NCBI GenBank assembly: GCA_015039365.1
Contig: WION01000034.1
Location: forward strand, 62,001 to 126,000
Reading direction: 5' to 3'
DNA length: 64,000 nt
Source: Amanita rubescens
Taxonomy: Eukaryota; Basidiomycota; Agaricomycetes; Agaricales; Amanitaceae
Below the pieces are notes generated by a model. It ran no database searches. It saw only the letters and a list, made by a program, of their open reading frames with translations, and was not told the origin of the DNA. Of this stretch, positions 21,580 to 32,291 are shown piece by piece. The translations under genes and the position numbers were made by a program. The stretch's first letter is position 1. Every line of letters starts with the position of its first letter.

Positions 21580-22255
21580 GAATATGGTGGGAGAGAGAGC
21601 AGGGATGAGGGGAGATGGAAGCAGGGATGGGATGAGGGGAGCAGGGAGCGGGAAATGAGGGGGTGAGGGGATGAGGGGAACAGGGAGAGGATGAGGGGGT
21701 ACTAGGGATGAGGGGGGTAGAGAGGCAGGGGGGCAGGCAGGGGATGAGGGGGGTAGTAGGCAGGCAGGGGGTAGGCAGGTAGGCAGGGGATGAGGGGGGT
21801 AGTAGGGAGGCAGGGGGTAGGGAGGCAGGCAGGGGATGAGGGGTAGGGATGCAGGCAGGGGATGAGGGGCAGATGGGGGGCAGAGAGGCAGGGAGGAGAT
21901 GAGGGGTAGGGAGGCAGGGAGGGGATGAGGGGTAGGGAGGCAGGAGATGAGGGGCAGGGAGGGAGGCACTAGGGGATGAGGGGCAGGGAGGGAGGTAGGG
22001 GATGAGGGGCAGGGAGGGAGGTAGGGGATGAGGGGCAGGGGGCAGATGCAGGGGGCAGATGAGGGGCAGAGAGGCAGGGAGGGGATGAGGGGTAGGGAGG
22101 CAGGGAGGGGATGAGGGGCAGGGAGGCAGATGAGGGGCAGAGGGGCAGGGAGGGGGTGAGGGGCAGGGAGGCAGATGAAGGGCAGAGAGGCAGGGAGGGG
22201 ATGAGGGGCAGGGAGGCAGATGAGGGGCAGGGAGGGGATGAGGGGTAGGGAGGTA
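21580..22255. repeat. G-rich minisatellite inside the hAT-like element
   Basis: About 675 bp of purine-rich, strongly G-biased imperfect repeats built from GGGATGAGGGG, CAGGGAGGCAG and GGTAGGGAGG. G runs of 3-6 recur every few bases, so the plus strand could form G-quadruplexes. The 257-aa minus-strand ORF (Pro/Leu/Ser repeats) is produced by the repeat and is not a gene. Confidence 0.9.
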
Positions 22256-22290
22256 CCTAAGTAGTAAGTTGTGAGCACACTAGAAATGCA

Positions 22291-22440
22291 ATTATAGTGT
22301 AGTGGTTATATCATAGATAGAATAGCTTAGCATGTGTGACTGTGTGAGGCTGAGGGTTCAATTCTGTCAGAGTGCAAATATTTCTTAGCCAATCAAATCA
22401 TGTGTACTGGTACTTGAACTGATTCTATACAAATATACAA
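22291..22440 (+). repeat. tRNA-derived SINE-like segment
   Basis: Contains a perfect RNA polymerase III A box, TAGTGTAGTGG (22295-22305; consensus TRGYNNARNGG), and a near-perfect B box, GGTTCAATTCT (22355-22365; consensus GGTTCRANYCC), about 50 bp apart as in tRNA genes. The D-arm-like TAGTGTAGTGGTTATATCA resembles tRNA-Asp/Glu/His types. The rest does not fold as a functional tRNA, so a tRNA-derived SINE head or tRNA pseudogene is more likely. It sits inside the hAT-like element. Confidence 0.5.
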
Positions 22441-22654
22441 ATATGAACATTACTGAAAAGGGAGGAATAAGTAGTGGTGGTGGATATATTTTATGGATTG
22501 ACCAGTTGTGGACTAGTATGTTATGGAGTGCTATGGGACATTACAGGGAAGATGATCAACATTACAGAGCATTATGAAATAATAGACCCATGTTACGAGC
22601 ATTACAACACTATGGAATGTTATGTAATGCTCCATAGCAAAACCCAAGATTGCT

Positions 22655-23415
22655 GATGTCCTCAAGTGAACACTTCAAATGCTTCTAGAAAATCTGTTTC
22701 GCATCCTATGGCCAATCTGACTTTACCAACGGATTCTACGACCAAGAATACACCTAGTAATACACCTGAAACATCCAGAACCTCAACCAGATACCCCATC
22801 TGCTTCAAAACCCTTATCTCCTCAAGTGAGCGCTTCAAATGCTTCTAGCAAATCCGTTTCGCATCCTACAGCCAATCCGACGTTACCAACAGATTCTACG
22901 ACCAAGAATACCCCTAGTAACACACCTGAAGCATCCAGATCCTCAACCAGAGACCCCATCTGCTTCAACACCCTTATCTCCTCAAGTGAGCGCTTCAAAT
23001 GCTTCTAGCAAATTCGTTTTGCATCCTACAGCCAATCCGACGTTACCAACGGATTCTACGACCAAGAATACCGCTAGTAACGCACCTGAAGCATCCAGAT
23101 CCTCAACCAGAGACCTCATCTGCTTCAACAGCCTTATCTCCTCAAGTGAATGCTTCAAAACGCTTCTAGCAAATCCGTTTCACATCCTACGGCCAATCTG
23201 ACGTTACCAACGGATTCTACGACCAAGAATACCCCTAGCAACATACCTAAAGCATCCCAATCCTCAGAAAGAGATCTGATCTCCTCCAAACCCTTATCTC
23301 CTCATGTGGGTGCTTCAAAACGCTTCTAGCAAATTCGTTTCACATCCTACGGCCAATCTGACGTTATCAATGGATTCTATGACCAAGAAAACCCCCAGTA
23401 ACATACCTGAAGCAT
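22655..23415. repeat. 160-bp tandem satellite, ~4.8 copies
   Basis: The marker GCTTCTAG(C/A)AAAT recurs at 22681, 22841, 23001, 23162 and 23322, so the period is 160 bp (one of 161). The unit holds CCGTTTCGCATCCTA, CGACGTTACCAACGGATTCT and CCTCAACCAGAGACC. The period is not a multiple of three, so the repeated ~60-aa ORFs change frame at each unit and are not a protein array. It forms most of the right half of the hAT-like element. Confidence 0.92.
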
Positions 23416-23549
23416 CCACAGAGAACGGAGAAAGGACTTGAGCAACGAAAAAGAGCAGGATGAGATAACAACTGTGATGATGTCACATGTGTCACTGCTG
23501 ACAAGCGATTTTGCAGTTCTAACCGGTCATGACCGGTCATGAGAGGCTG

Positions 23550-23585
23550 ACCGGACCAGTTGTAACCGGTTACAACTGGTCCGGT
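23550..23585. repeat. 36-bp perfect palindrome near the right end of the hAT-like element
   Basis: ACCGGACCAGTTGTAACC followed by its exact reverse complement, centred between 23567 and 23568. It lies in the subterminal region, about 100 bp from the right terminus, among other ACCGG motifs. Such motifs are the usual binding sites of hAT transposases, which is an inference here. Confidence 0.85.
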
Positions 23586-23684
23586 TACAGTCACTAGATT
23601 TGGGGAGTTGTTCATGACCGGTTACGGTCACGGTTTTCCCAAATTTGGGCAAAAAACCGGACCGGACCGGACCTGTAAACACTA

Positions 23685-24686
23685 ATTTCACCTTGTTTCT
23701 CCTGTGCCTACGATGGCTCATCTTTTCGGACGATGGCTCGACCCTGCGCAATTCCATTCATCGGCCCTTCTTAATCATTACCGTCATCCTCTTTGCTTTC
23801 TCGGTGACAGACTTCAGCCTCACTCTTCTAGCTATATTATTCTGTTTCCAGGGTAGCCCTATTACCGCTGCCACCAATACTCTCTATGTCATTACTGTAA
23901 GTAATCTAAGAATTGAATTATTGATGGGCTGAACAGCCGGGACTCTTCAGTGGTTTATCCAAGGCTTGACGTCAATTATAACTGACAGTGTCCTGGTTTG
24001 TGAATGAGCAAGGCTAATTACCGGGTACTCATGACATTGTATCAGATCTTCCGCTGTTGGACAGTTTACAATAGATCATGGAAAATCGCCGCCCTTCCCC
24101 TCCTCTTATGGCTATACAACATATCAAATCTTATCATATTGTTGTATTGGTGCACAATCTACCAACTCATAGGAAATGAAGCCTTCAGCCTTTCCGAGAA
24201 AAGTTTTACAATGCTGGCGTCCTATTTTACCGCTACCATTACCATAAACATTTATGCAACATGTAAGTGTTGAATAGTTTGTGCTACATTCTACGACATT
24301 AATTCAAAGCGAAATTAAAGCTGCTATTACACTTCGAATCTGGAGAAATAGTTTGTCTCGACGCTTTGCCCATTTTGCAATTCGCGTTATCGCTGAATCG
24401 GGTCTATTATACACTATCACGAGCATCGTCAATGTTTGCACGCTGTTTCCCAGTCCCAACATTGGGTTTACCACAGCGAGCGGTATTGTATGTTATCAAT
24501 GAATTGAATACCGCCAGGACTGTATCTCACTCGTGCAAGCAGAGTTTTCCCGTTGCAGGAATCGCTTTTAACCTTATATTGATACGGGTGGCACAAAATA
24601 GAGCTAATCCGGAACCAGAAGTGCCTACATTTATTGGTGACTCCACTATCCAGCGTGCCATTCCGGCCGTACCTCGCCACAACTAG
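23685..24686 (+). pseudogene. 5'-truncated multi-pass membrane-protein gene (paralogue 1)
   Basis: The 3' part of the family whose intact members are at 39929-41101 and 48321-49484. Exons by comparison: rest of exon 1 to 23896, exon 2 23951-23995 (WFIQGLTSIITDSVL), exon 3 24046-24262 (IFRCWTVYNRSWKIAALPLL), exon 4 from ~24310 to 24487 (EIKAAITLRIW...IAESGLLYT) and exon 5 24543-24686. The N-terminal half of exon 1 was removed by the hAT-like element and now lies inverted at 19351. The exon 3/4 junction does not keep phase with the obvious splice sites (TTCAAAG acceptor), unlike in paralogue 3, so decay has started beyond the break. It would have encoded a basidiomycete-type multi-spanning membrane protein of unknown role. 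Confidence 0.85.
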
Positions 24687-24951
24687 GAAACAGTCGCCTC
24701 TACCCGAGAAGGGCTTTAGAAGTATGTGTCCTGAATTTGTTCCCCCCCGTCATATCTTAACTCGATGAATACGAAGATTTTTCCAACGAACATGTTTGGA
24801 CCCCCAATCCAGACCTTTTTGTCTTTTGCCTTCTTATTAGTTAGATACGTGTCTATATATTACCAAACGGCAGATAAATCCATCTGCGTCCTGCCTGGAG
24901 TGAGTTACAGCGTGAAAATGATGTGGTGTTTGGTCCAGTATATAGCCCGCA

Positions 24952-25258
24952 GCATCAGGAAATTGGGGAAAAATCTGATTGCATCTGACACTGCTGGAAC
25001 ACTGGTTGTCTGATTGTCTGATTGTCTAACCAGCACTGGAACACTAATTGTCTGACAGCCTGATTGTCTGACATCATCTGACAACGTCTGACAAGTGCCA
25101 GATGAGGTGTCAGATGTTGTCAGACAATGTCAGACAATCAGGCTGTCAGACAATTAGTGTTCCAGTGCTGGTTAGACAATCAGACAATCGGACAGCCAGT
25201 GTTCCAGCAGTGTCAGATGCAATCAGATGAGGTCAGATTTTTCCCCAATTTGCTGATG
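24952..25258. mobile_element. Fold-back (palindromic) element, ~307 bp
   Basis: Two arms of about 150 bp that are reverse complements. The left arm begins GCATCAGGAAATTGGGG and the right arm ends CCCCAATTTGCTGATG. Inside, blocks such as CACTGCTGGAACACTGG, CTAACCAGCACTGGAACACT and CTGACAGCCTGATTGTCTGA mirror each other around a centre near 25105. TGTCTGA/TCAGACA words are repeated throughout. The right arm has a few extra bases (CCTCATCTGATTGCA region). No coding capacity, so it is a fold-back or MITE-type element. No certain target duplication was found. Confidence 0.8.
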
Positions 25259-25914
25259 AGAAGGGGAAAGCGCAATGTGATAGTCTGCCGAGGAGTCGCT
25301 GGTGATGCACATTGTCCGACTAGCGGAGACTTAGAAATGGAAGAGAATTGAATGTTTTCAAGGGGGGAGTCATGAGCATTGAGACCGCCGTTGGCGATTC
25401 GATGGCGCGAGAACGAAGGGCTCTCGTCTGTTACGTCGTCAAGATACATCACGTCCTTTGCGGTGACCAGTGTCAAACAAGTTGAACAACTACAGATTGT
25501 CTTGAATCCTGATCAATTATTTTGAGCGAGTCCACTTGCGGGAACACGTCCATTTTTAACCCTCAATTATTGGGCGAAGCAAATCGCTGGTTGCCACACT
25601 ACACCAAACAAAGTCACTGCCACAGTGCCTGCCACGTCACTGCCACCAAGCAATCCTATGCAGGCGAATCAATCAACTCAATATCTGTCTCAAATCGAGG
25701 TTTGAGAAGCACCCTACTTTAAACGACACGTACACCACCCTGAATCCCCTGCTCTCAATACTACCCTCTAAAGTTCTAAAACCGCGCGCTACGTATCATT
25801 TCAACGGGGTATTCACAAGGCACGTATATCCTTGTATCTTCTCCCACTCAGGCCGCTTATTGTCTCCCTCGTGCAGCCCTTAGCCATACGCGGCATACCG
25901 TTGGCAGAACTGCG
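25259..25914. other. No gene recognised
   Basis: Short frames on both strands, none with domain signals or joinable exons. Confidence 0.4.
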
Positions 25915-26760
25915 TCCAACGTCCACTTAACGGGGCCAGGGTGTTGTACGGCTAATGTTCAGCACCCTCTGTTTGTGTCGTAACATGTCCGCTTGACAGT
26001 ACGGAAGCCGTGTCTGCGTAACGTGTCGCAAAGTGCAGGGTGGACCGGGGCGATCTATGGACTTAAAATGGTACATTGATCATTGCGTGTCATTTTCGTA
26101 CGACTGATCACCTCGTGAATAGCTTCTACAGAGTCGTTCCTGACCGGGACCGCGCCGAATGAACGTTTGGGCACTTCGGAATGGAGCTTCTGTTCCAACC
26201 CAATTTCCGGAAAAAAAAAATGGTGCGCACCTTTTCTCTGAATCGAAGTTTAGTATCTAAATTCGAATAAGATATGTGTCTCCCACAACTCCAAAACTGT
26301 TGTATGTTTGCCTCCATGAGGGAGAAAGATCTTACCGGATTGGAGGAGCGCCAAAGAGTCAGACTAGCCTATATCAGCGCGCGATTCGTACGGCATTGTT
26401 TATTGTTGTCCTTATCCGAACCTAATAACAAATGGAGGTGCACTTGCGTCGCCTTCACAGGGAAGTACCGCTGGTCCGGGATGTCGTGCCTTTGATTTTC
26501 CTGTGGATGAACAATGAAACTTTGAACGAAGAATCGTTTATACATCAAGCGAAGGCGAAAACTGTTGCGTCGGATTCTGATATCAGCATTACAAGTAAAG
26601 ACTAGCATATATCGACCTACAAGTCATAAGTATTGTTGACCAATGCTATACCTTTCTCCACCTGATTCAAAATCGAAGATATGATCGTTATCCAATTCGG
26701 AATGACCTTCACAGAGAAGGTTCATTTCGCACTGGCCGATGTGATCGGCAGGTAGTGTCT
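25915..26760 (+). pseudogene. Copy (b) of the dispersed degenerate gene family
   Basis: Reverse-oriented relative to copies (a) and (c). The shared landmarks are GTCCAACGTCC...GGCTAATGTTCAGCACC at the 5' end, CGCAAAGTGCAGGGTGGACC, TGGTACATTGATCATTGCGTG, CGAATGAACGTTTGGGCACT and the 3' end GGAATGACCTTCACAGAGAAGG...TTCATTTCGCACTGGCCGAT (FGMTFTEKVHFALAD, matching FGIAVTEKDHFALIG of copy a). Stops and indels break the frame, so this copy is not functional. It includes an A10 run at about 26212-26221. Confidence 0.5.
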
Positions 26761-26924
26761 GCAATTTAAACAAAGCTTCGAGTAGTGATTCACTGCCATG
26801 TGCGCTGAGCTTGCCCCATGCGTATTTTTCATTCTGATCGTGCTTTCAGTCGTTTTCAAATTTCTGTCTTTGCGTAATTCTTAGTCGAAGCAGAGTCGTT
26901 ATTCCGCTGACGTATTCATACCAG

Positions 26925-27351
26925 CGCTCTCAACAACTTCGATTTTCTGGAAGGCAAGGACCTCTTTGAGAAATATGGACCGAGCCCCAGGATCATCATC
27001 TACATTCTCACCGGGAGGATCAAGAAGGATAGACACGAGACCGAAGTCAATACAGCGGCTGCCAAGCTTGCAGGCGAATTCTCAGTAGTTTTCCCGCAGC
27101 TCGAAAATCTGGATTTCAGTGACGAGATTTCCTCTAAGATATTTACCGTCAAGCCGAAGAAGTCAATGTCACGAGGGGTGCATGCTTTGGAGATCCCAAC
27201 ACAATTTCTCTGTCGTACCTTTGGCTTAGCTATGTCCCGCCAGACGGCAGCCCAACAACATACTTTTTTCAGGATGCTTAACGGTCATTCAACTTTTGAG
27301 GATAACAGGTATCTCTTCGATCTAATTAGCGAAAGGAGCCACGATGCTTAA
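26925..27351 (+). pseudogene. 3' fragment, possibly Crinkler/RHS-like
   Basis: After an acceptor-like CATACCAG, a frame runs to the TAA at 27349-27351, reading NNFDFLEGKDLFEKYGPSPR, IIIYILTGRIKKDRHETEVN and later ALEIPTQFLCRTFGLAMSRQ. The YGPSPR-type motif after a Trp/Phe-rich lead is a hallmark I associate with C-terminal regions of fungal Crinkler/retrotransposon-hotspot-like NTPases. The P-loop half that would prove it is absent here, and an in-frame stop lies at 26908-26910. It is therefore at best the last exon of a truncated gene, and the family call is tentative. Confidence 0.35.
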
Positions 27352-27529
27352 ACGCAATTTACACGTCCAACGATTTCACTTCGCATTAAGGACTTTTCTT
27401 CGTGAAAGAGCGTAGTGCGTGTAAATTCTTACTCGAGGATCAACTCACAATACGTACTACTCTCTAGATGTGTATATCTGGTTCTGGAAATTCAGATATC
27501 GATAGGTTTTGGACGTCATACATTCATGT

Positions 27530-28413
27530 TTACGGACTCTTCCAATAGATCATACTATGTTGTACCATGTCCAATAATTCCGACTCTGGAACCATAATAG
27601 TGCTCGTCAAGTCAACAAACTGGACCTCAAAAGATGTGCCTCTCAAGTCAGAAGAGATGCGGTCAACAATCTTGAACAACCCGTCCTCATCGGCTGCCTG
27701 CCAGTTGTGGTACAGAAAGACATGGCCAAGTAACCTGGAGGGGACTTTGGCAAAGTCTGGAATACAGTCCTCAACAGGCAGGAGATCTACGCTGCCATTG
27801 TCGACGTAATCCCACGACAATGTTGGCAAACGGGGAGCGGAAGGCATACGTGGATGTGTAGCGATGATTGAACTAGGTTGTGACAGCGGCGCATACATGG
27901 TGTTGTTCGGTTGAAGGCGAGCCCTCCGGCTCGCCTGCCAAGAGTCACTAGACAATAATCGTTAATATCACAATAGGTAGAACTTGTGCGAACTCACTGT
28001 AACCGCGTCCGTTCGACAAAAATAGCGTGCATAACATGTCGAGGGAGCTTAGATGAGCTGCGTATGTACGATGTTGATAGGCCCAGTGCAGCAGCAGCAA
28101 TTTTCATGCGACTGTCGCGATGAGCCAAAGTCAACCCGCCGCTGTTGCCACACACTCACTCATCAAGATTACGAGGTTCAATCTGACAATACGCCTCCAT
28201 GGCTGACTTCCAATCGGCATAGTCCTCCCGATCCGAGTCCATTGGTCCCTGAGGAGGTTGACTGAAAATACGAGCGTGTGCTTCTTGTGAGCCCTTCATA
28301 TCCTGTCGTAAAACTGCTGCTTGCTCGCTGAAGATAATTTCATATTCATGAATCCGGGAGGCCATGTCGGACACAGTGGTCAACTCCTCGGGAGTTAAAG
28401 CCTTTCTGCCCAT
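27530..28413 (-). CDS. Unknown three-exon protein, 261 aa
   Basis: Exon 1 28413-28160, exon 2 28111-27998 and exon 3 27947-27530 join in phase (254 + 114 + 418 nt = 262 codons) with GTGAGT donors and CAG/TAG acceptors, which strongly supports a real gene. The N-terminal part (MGRKALTPEELTTVSDMASR ... EYEIIFSEQAAVLRQDMKGS) is charged and helical, likely a coiled coil. A short basic middle follows (RMKIAAAALGLSTSYIRSSS). The C-terminal half (LPTLSWDYVDNGSVDLLPVE...WKSP) looks globular. No signal peptide or membrane segment is seen and I recognise no family. The nearest neighbour on the same strand is the DUF2235 gene ending at 29101, about 690 bp upstream. Confidence 0.6.
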
Positions 28414-29100
28414 TCCCGCTACGCTAGTAGTGGGTTCAGTACGACGCTTCTCAGAATCACGCAGTCACATTTGTGACATATACACATGTTTCGTTTTCCC
28501 CTTTCCCGTCTTCTTATCCGGTTTTATATGGCCATCTCGGCGGTGAGTATGTCTATGATCGCCCTTTATTGATGCTGATTGCTGAATATACCATGATTCA
28601 AGGCTGGCCCTCCAGAAGCATATTCTTGCATACGACACGTGTCATCAGGGGTTCCTTTCTTATCGGCGGACCAGATTCACTCACGTACCTTTATCTGAAT
28701 CTGTGATGAACTTTGTCATTATCTCGATCCAATGGAGTTGAAGCGGTTAATCAAAATGCAATCTACAGGGTACGAGGATGATGGCCAGCTTTCATCCACA
28801 TTTTGCAGTGATACGCCAAGCACCAGAATAGCGATCAACAGCATCGTCATAACATTCATGGACAATCAATAATAGTGGACGTATCCTGATTGAAAACGCG
28901 GTCTACAAAGCAAGATGGACATGAGTGATATACGTTAGCAGTGTCTAATTTTCGAGAGATTGTCAAATGTTCGCATCGTACGGGTCAGTCACGTATCGTA
29001 GTCTCGTATTCATACAGTTCAGCGATTGAGTCTACTAGAACCATAGGTAATCAAAAGAAGGGAGAATTGCATTGAATAACAGAGCGTTGATCCCGGTTAA
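28414..29100. other. Intergenic, nothing recognised
   Basis: No joined exons or repeats recognised between the unknown gene (start 28413) and the 3' end of the first DUF2235 gene. It probably holds the promoter of the former and the terminator of the latter, but no distinct motif stands out. Confidence 0.4.
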
Positions 29101-31346
29101 TCATTCGACCCATTTGGGATCGAAGCCTCTAAAATCCGGCCTGGGTTCGTACTTGTCCCCTTTCCTATGACCCCGAGCCTCCATTCTGAGTTTGACAGAC
29201 CTATGAAATTTGATAGTTTTCTCCCCCGGTATGGCTCTGGGCCTTCCCATGTTGATTCTTGTTGAAAGGCGTTAGTCGAATCCAAACCAACGAAGTCAAA
29301 TTCACGCACCCTATATACGACACCCTTTTATTGGCCTTCTGAGAAGTCATCGAAACCGGCAATACTTCCAAAATCCACCAGAACCGCGCGAGCTTGAGCT
29401 GATCAAAGTGCGGTGACAGCGAGTCCCTTAGTTCTTCTTCCTCCTCGCTAATAAACGGCGCCTTCTGTTCTTTTTCGGCCTCTCTAGCCTTTCTCTTTGC
29501 CTCGGAGCTCTTGAATAAGCTACCAATAGATTTGAAGAGCGACGCGGAGGTCGGCATCTCAATGACTTGTGATTTGACTTGGTCAAAGAGAGCAGGAGGG
29601 CGGGGAAGGACATTAGGATGCAATCTGTTGGGATCTATCCCGATCTCGCGTAACGTTTCGGTCTTGAATATGATCCCCGACTTGGTTTTAAAGCATTCCC
29701 TCACCATCCATCGGAGTGGAATCCGGGCGAGGTAATACCGCGTTCCATTTGGAACGTAACCACCACCTACGTCTATTGCGTGTACTGCGTCAATATAAAA
29801 GATAAAAAGGCGTCAAATAGCCACATACCACCGTGACACCCTGCAAACCAGACCTCGTCCACATTCGTTGGCCCGTTGTACCGGTTAGAATACGTTGCCT
29901 CGTAGCAGTCCATCTTTTGGTCCCCTATCTTCAAGTCTTCCAGAACCACGAGCTCTCCGTTGAAATCTAAACCACGCTTTTCGGTATCGAATTGGAGGTC
30001 ACCATCGTTTCTGATAGTATCGTGACCGTTGATCTTGGTCTGGAACCGCGATAACGTGGACAAATGCTCATGAGCCAAACGCGCTGAATGCTTCTTATCC
30101 TCTTCGTGCTGCTTTTGTAGTTCTTGAAAATGCTCGGGCTTTTGGTTCGCCAGCTTTTGATCGTCTTCTGTGGGGGTGCTCCAAAGGTCTATCTTGAACT
30201 TGGAGCGTCGCTCGTCAAGGGAGACGGCATGTCGGAATGTACGGACAATGGTGTTCGAAGTGGTGAAAGGGAGGCGCTTGGGAATGAATCCAACCGAATC
30301 CACAGTATCCCTTTGATCAAACTGAGGAGGCTCCTTGGAGATCACGAGTGATCCACATACCATACACCAAGAAACTCAACCGGAACGTCTACTGAGAACG
30401 ACTTTCTGAACGCGTTTGACTCATCCCACCCTGCATCATCAGTTCTCTTGTACATCTTCCAAGCAAATGGTATTTGCTGCTGATTGTCCTTCGGCAGCAG
30501 CCCGACTTTGTGAAGCATCCCTGCAAGGCTGAGTGAAGTGTTAGATGACTAAATTGAGATTGAAGCAAGAATTTACTAGTACCTTCGTGCAGTACATGAG
30601 CCTCGGGAGAAACCTGTCAAAGTAAATAATCTAAATGAAACATCAATAAATGGACGAACCGAATATGCATATCCGATCTCCCACAACATCTGGCATATGA
30701 AGCGTCGTCAAGTTCTAACAGGCAAGATGAAAAGACGTACAGTTCTGCATCAAGAACTCATAACCGCCTGAAGATTTGATCAGAATTAGTGAAAATCCAT
30801 AACCATGGCTAACGTTGGCACTTGCCCATTATGTGAGCATCAAGGCTCAATGCTAGCATTTCGTCCAGAACCTTGTGACCACGGGCATGTATAAGTTACG
30901 CTAAACATGGAAAACCGAAAGGTTTACCTTGTATGCCTTGGCCGCAATATGTGAGAGTACAGGTGCTGAGGGGGAAATGTACGTTCCAATACCAGCCTAC
31001 GATTTCCGTATGAATTGTTGTGAGAATCGCGGAAAACTGAGAGCCAGACCTGATAGTAAACCATCTGCTTCGTTTTATCATCCTTCTTCAACATTGACAC
31101 AAGTTGCACAATATTCGAATTATCGGCGTTGAAGTCGTTTCCCGTTCCATCGAAACACACGATTAACATTTTCCCAGTATGTGGTGTTTGCCCAATAAAA
31201 GGAGGCAGTGAGGAACGAGGGGTGGCTTGCCAGGCAGACTCGAGTATCTTACTATCGACGGCGGATTCCTTTGCTAGCCGGCCGTTAATGTTGACCACAG
31301 TTAGAGACGTGGACGACGTACTAGAAGGCTGTTGCAGATGTGCCAT
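29101..31346 (-). CDS. DUF2235 alpha/beta-hydrolase-type protein (copy 1)
   Basis: A multi-exon gene of the DUF2235 family (Pfam PF09994), fungal relatives of the Tle-type lipase fold. Landmarks: exon 1 (31346-31050) with GKMLIVCFDGTGNDFNADNS, the DGT motif that opens the family; exon 2 (30996-30928) with AGIGTYISPSAPVLSHIAAK; then VVGDRICIFG split by an intron from FSRGS, giving the nucleophile elbow GFSRG (S at about 30611); LAGMLHKVGLLPKD; SVDVPVEFLGVW; TVDSVGFIPKRLPFT; a family-typical TFRHAVSLDERRSKF; DEVWFAGCHGG; and the final exon MGRPRAIPGEKTIKFHRSVK ending in TGA at 29101-29103. The start MAHLQQPS (31346) is preferred over 31361 because it aligns with the start of copy 2. No signal peptide. 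A highly charged insert lies between the DERR and FAGCHGG parts. Substrate unknown; an ester or lipid is an inference from the fold. Confidence 0.88.
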
Positions 31347-31369
31347 AGTTGCAACGTGCACCGTTTGAA

Positions 31370-32291
31370 TAGAATCAAGGCCGTCGTATCCTGAGGAAGG
31401 ACCTAGTAGGCGGTGAGAATAAGAGCACGGGCAAGCGAATAGCGAGCGACTTGCATGGATATTTGATCGCTTATGACGGTTTATGGTCGCCTTGAAACGT
31501 ACTATAACCGATCACACCTGATTGAAATCGTGATTAGTACTCCGTTGGGAAACTACCAGTACTAAAACCGCCGCCGGCATCTGAATCGAAGTTCCCCCGG
31601 AGGACATATTTTCGTCACCAGGCTCTTCTGGGCACTACGGACCAGGGAGTTTGGTCGTTCTCAGCTAAGGCCGGCCATTTTGAACACTTGTTCACTCCTA
31701 CTACGAGAAATTATTTCCTTGGCTTTTAATCTCCAACAGGAGCGCGTTCTTACCGGCTTGAATTGAAATTGGTTGATCAAGGTGCCTAATGGGGAGCTTG
31801 CGACCCAAAATGCTAAACGAGCGACGTGAGAAAACCTTTGTAAGTGCTGGGAAAATCCGACCCTGACATTGCGGGATTTGGCCGGCGCATTGGCGGCACA
31901 TTTGTTGCTTGATCTGCGCTCGATGTATATCAGCGTGTCCACCGCCTATGATCATCTCAGATCCGGAGGCGGTTATACGGGTACCATCACGGACTTCCAC
32001 TAAGAATGGCCAGAGAGGGCTGATAGGCTAAGATCACGCTCGGTATGTATACCTTTCAATCCCTTGCGTGCAGTGAATGTGTTGATCGAGATCGATCCGC
32101 TGCGCAACTTGTATATACTTATATACTATCGAAGGCAAGGAGACATCTGCTTTAATACGTCAACACTAAAATTGGTCGAAAATACGAACGGATATATGTA
32201 ATTCCATGAATGAGCGTGATGGTGTCATAATTCAAGTGCACGAATTGAGAGGCATAGAATAAGAAAACGGAAGTCGGGCCATCCAGATCGA
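31370..32291. other. Intergenic region between the two DUF2235 genes
   Basis: No gene recognised. The minus-strand frames at 31661-32000 lack any domain or joinable exon. It should contain the promoter of copy 1 and the 3' end of copy 2. Confidence 0.4.

Larger units (their letters stand above)
20895..23684 (+). mobile_element. Non-autonomous hAT-like DNA transposon, 2790 bp
   Basis: The ends are 15-bp terminal inverted repeats TAGTGTTTACAGGTC (20895-20909) and its reverse complement (23670-23684). They begin TAGTG, which fits the YARNG terminal rule of hAT elements. Both ends are dense in ACCGG/CCGGT subterminal motifs. The right flank is ATTTCACC, and its reverse complement flanks the inverted partial copy at 19351, as expected for an 8-bp hAT target duplication followed by inversion. 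No transposase remains: near 21200-21330 an acidic frame (SEESDYSYDPGDLLDIDSSE) may be a relic. The interior is made of short repeats, a G-rich minisatellite, a tRNA-like SINE segment and 160-bp tandem repeats. Confidence 0.78.

Noticed and set aside
21505..22278. 257-aa minus-strand ORF, Pro/Leu/Ser-rich
   Set aside because: It is the reading of a G-rich minisatellite; codon pattern follows the DNA repeat, there is no domain, and it lies inside a transposon.
22666..23201. Repeated ~60-aa ORFs that look like a protein repeat array
   Set aside because: The DNA period is 160 bp, not a multiple of three, so each repeat falls in another frame.
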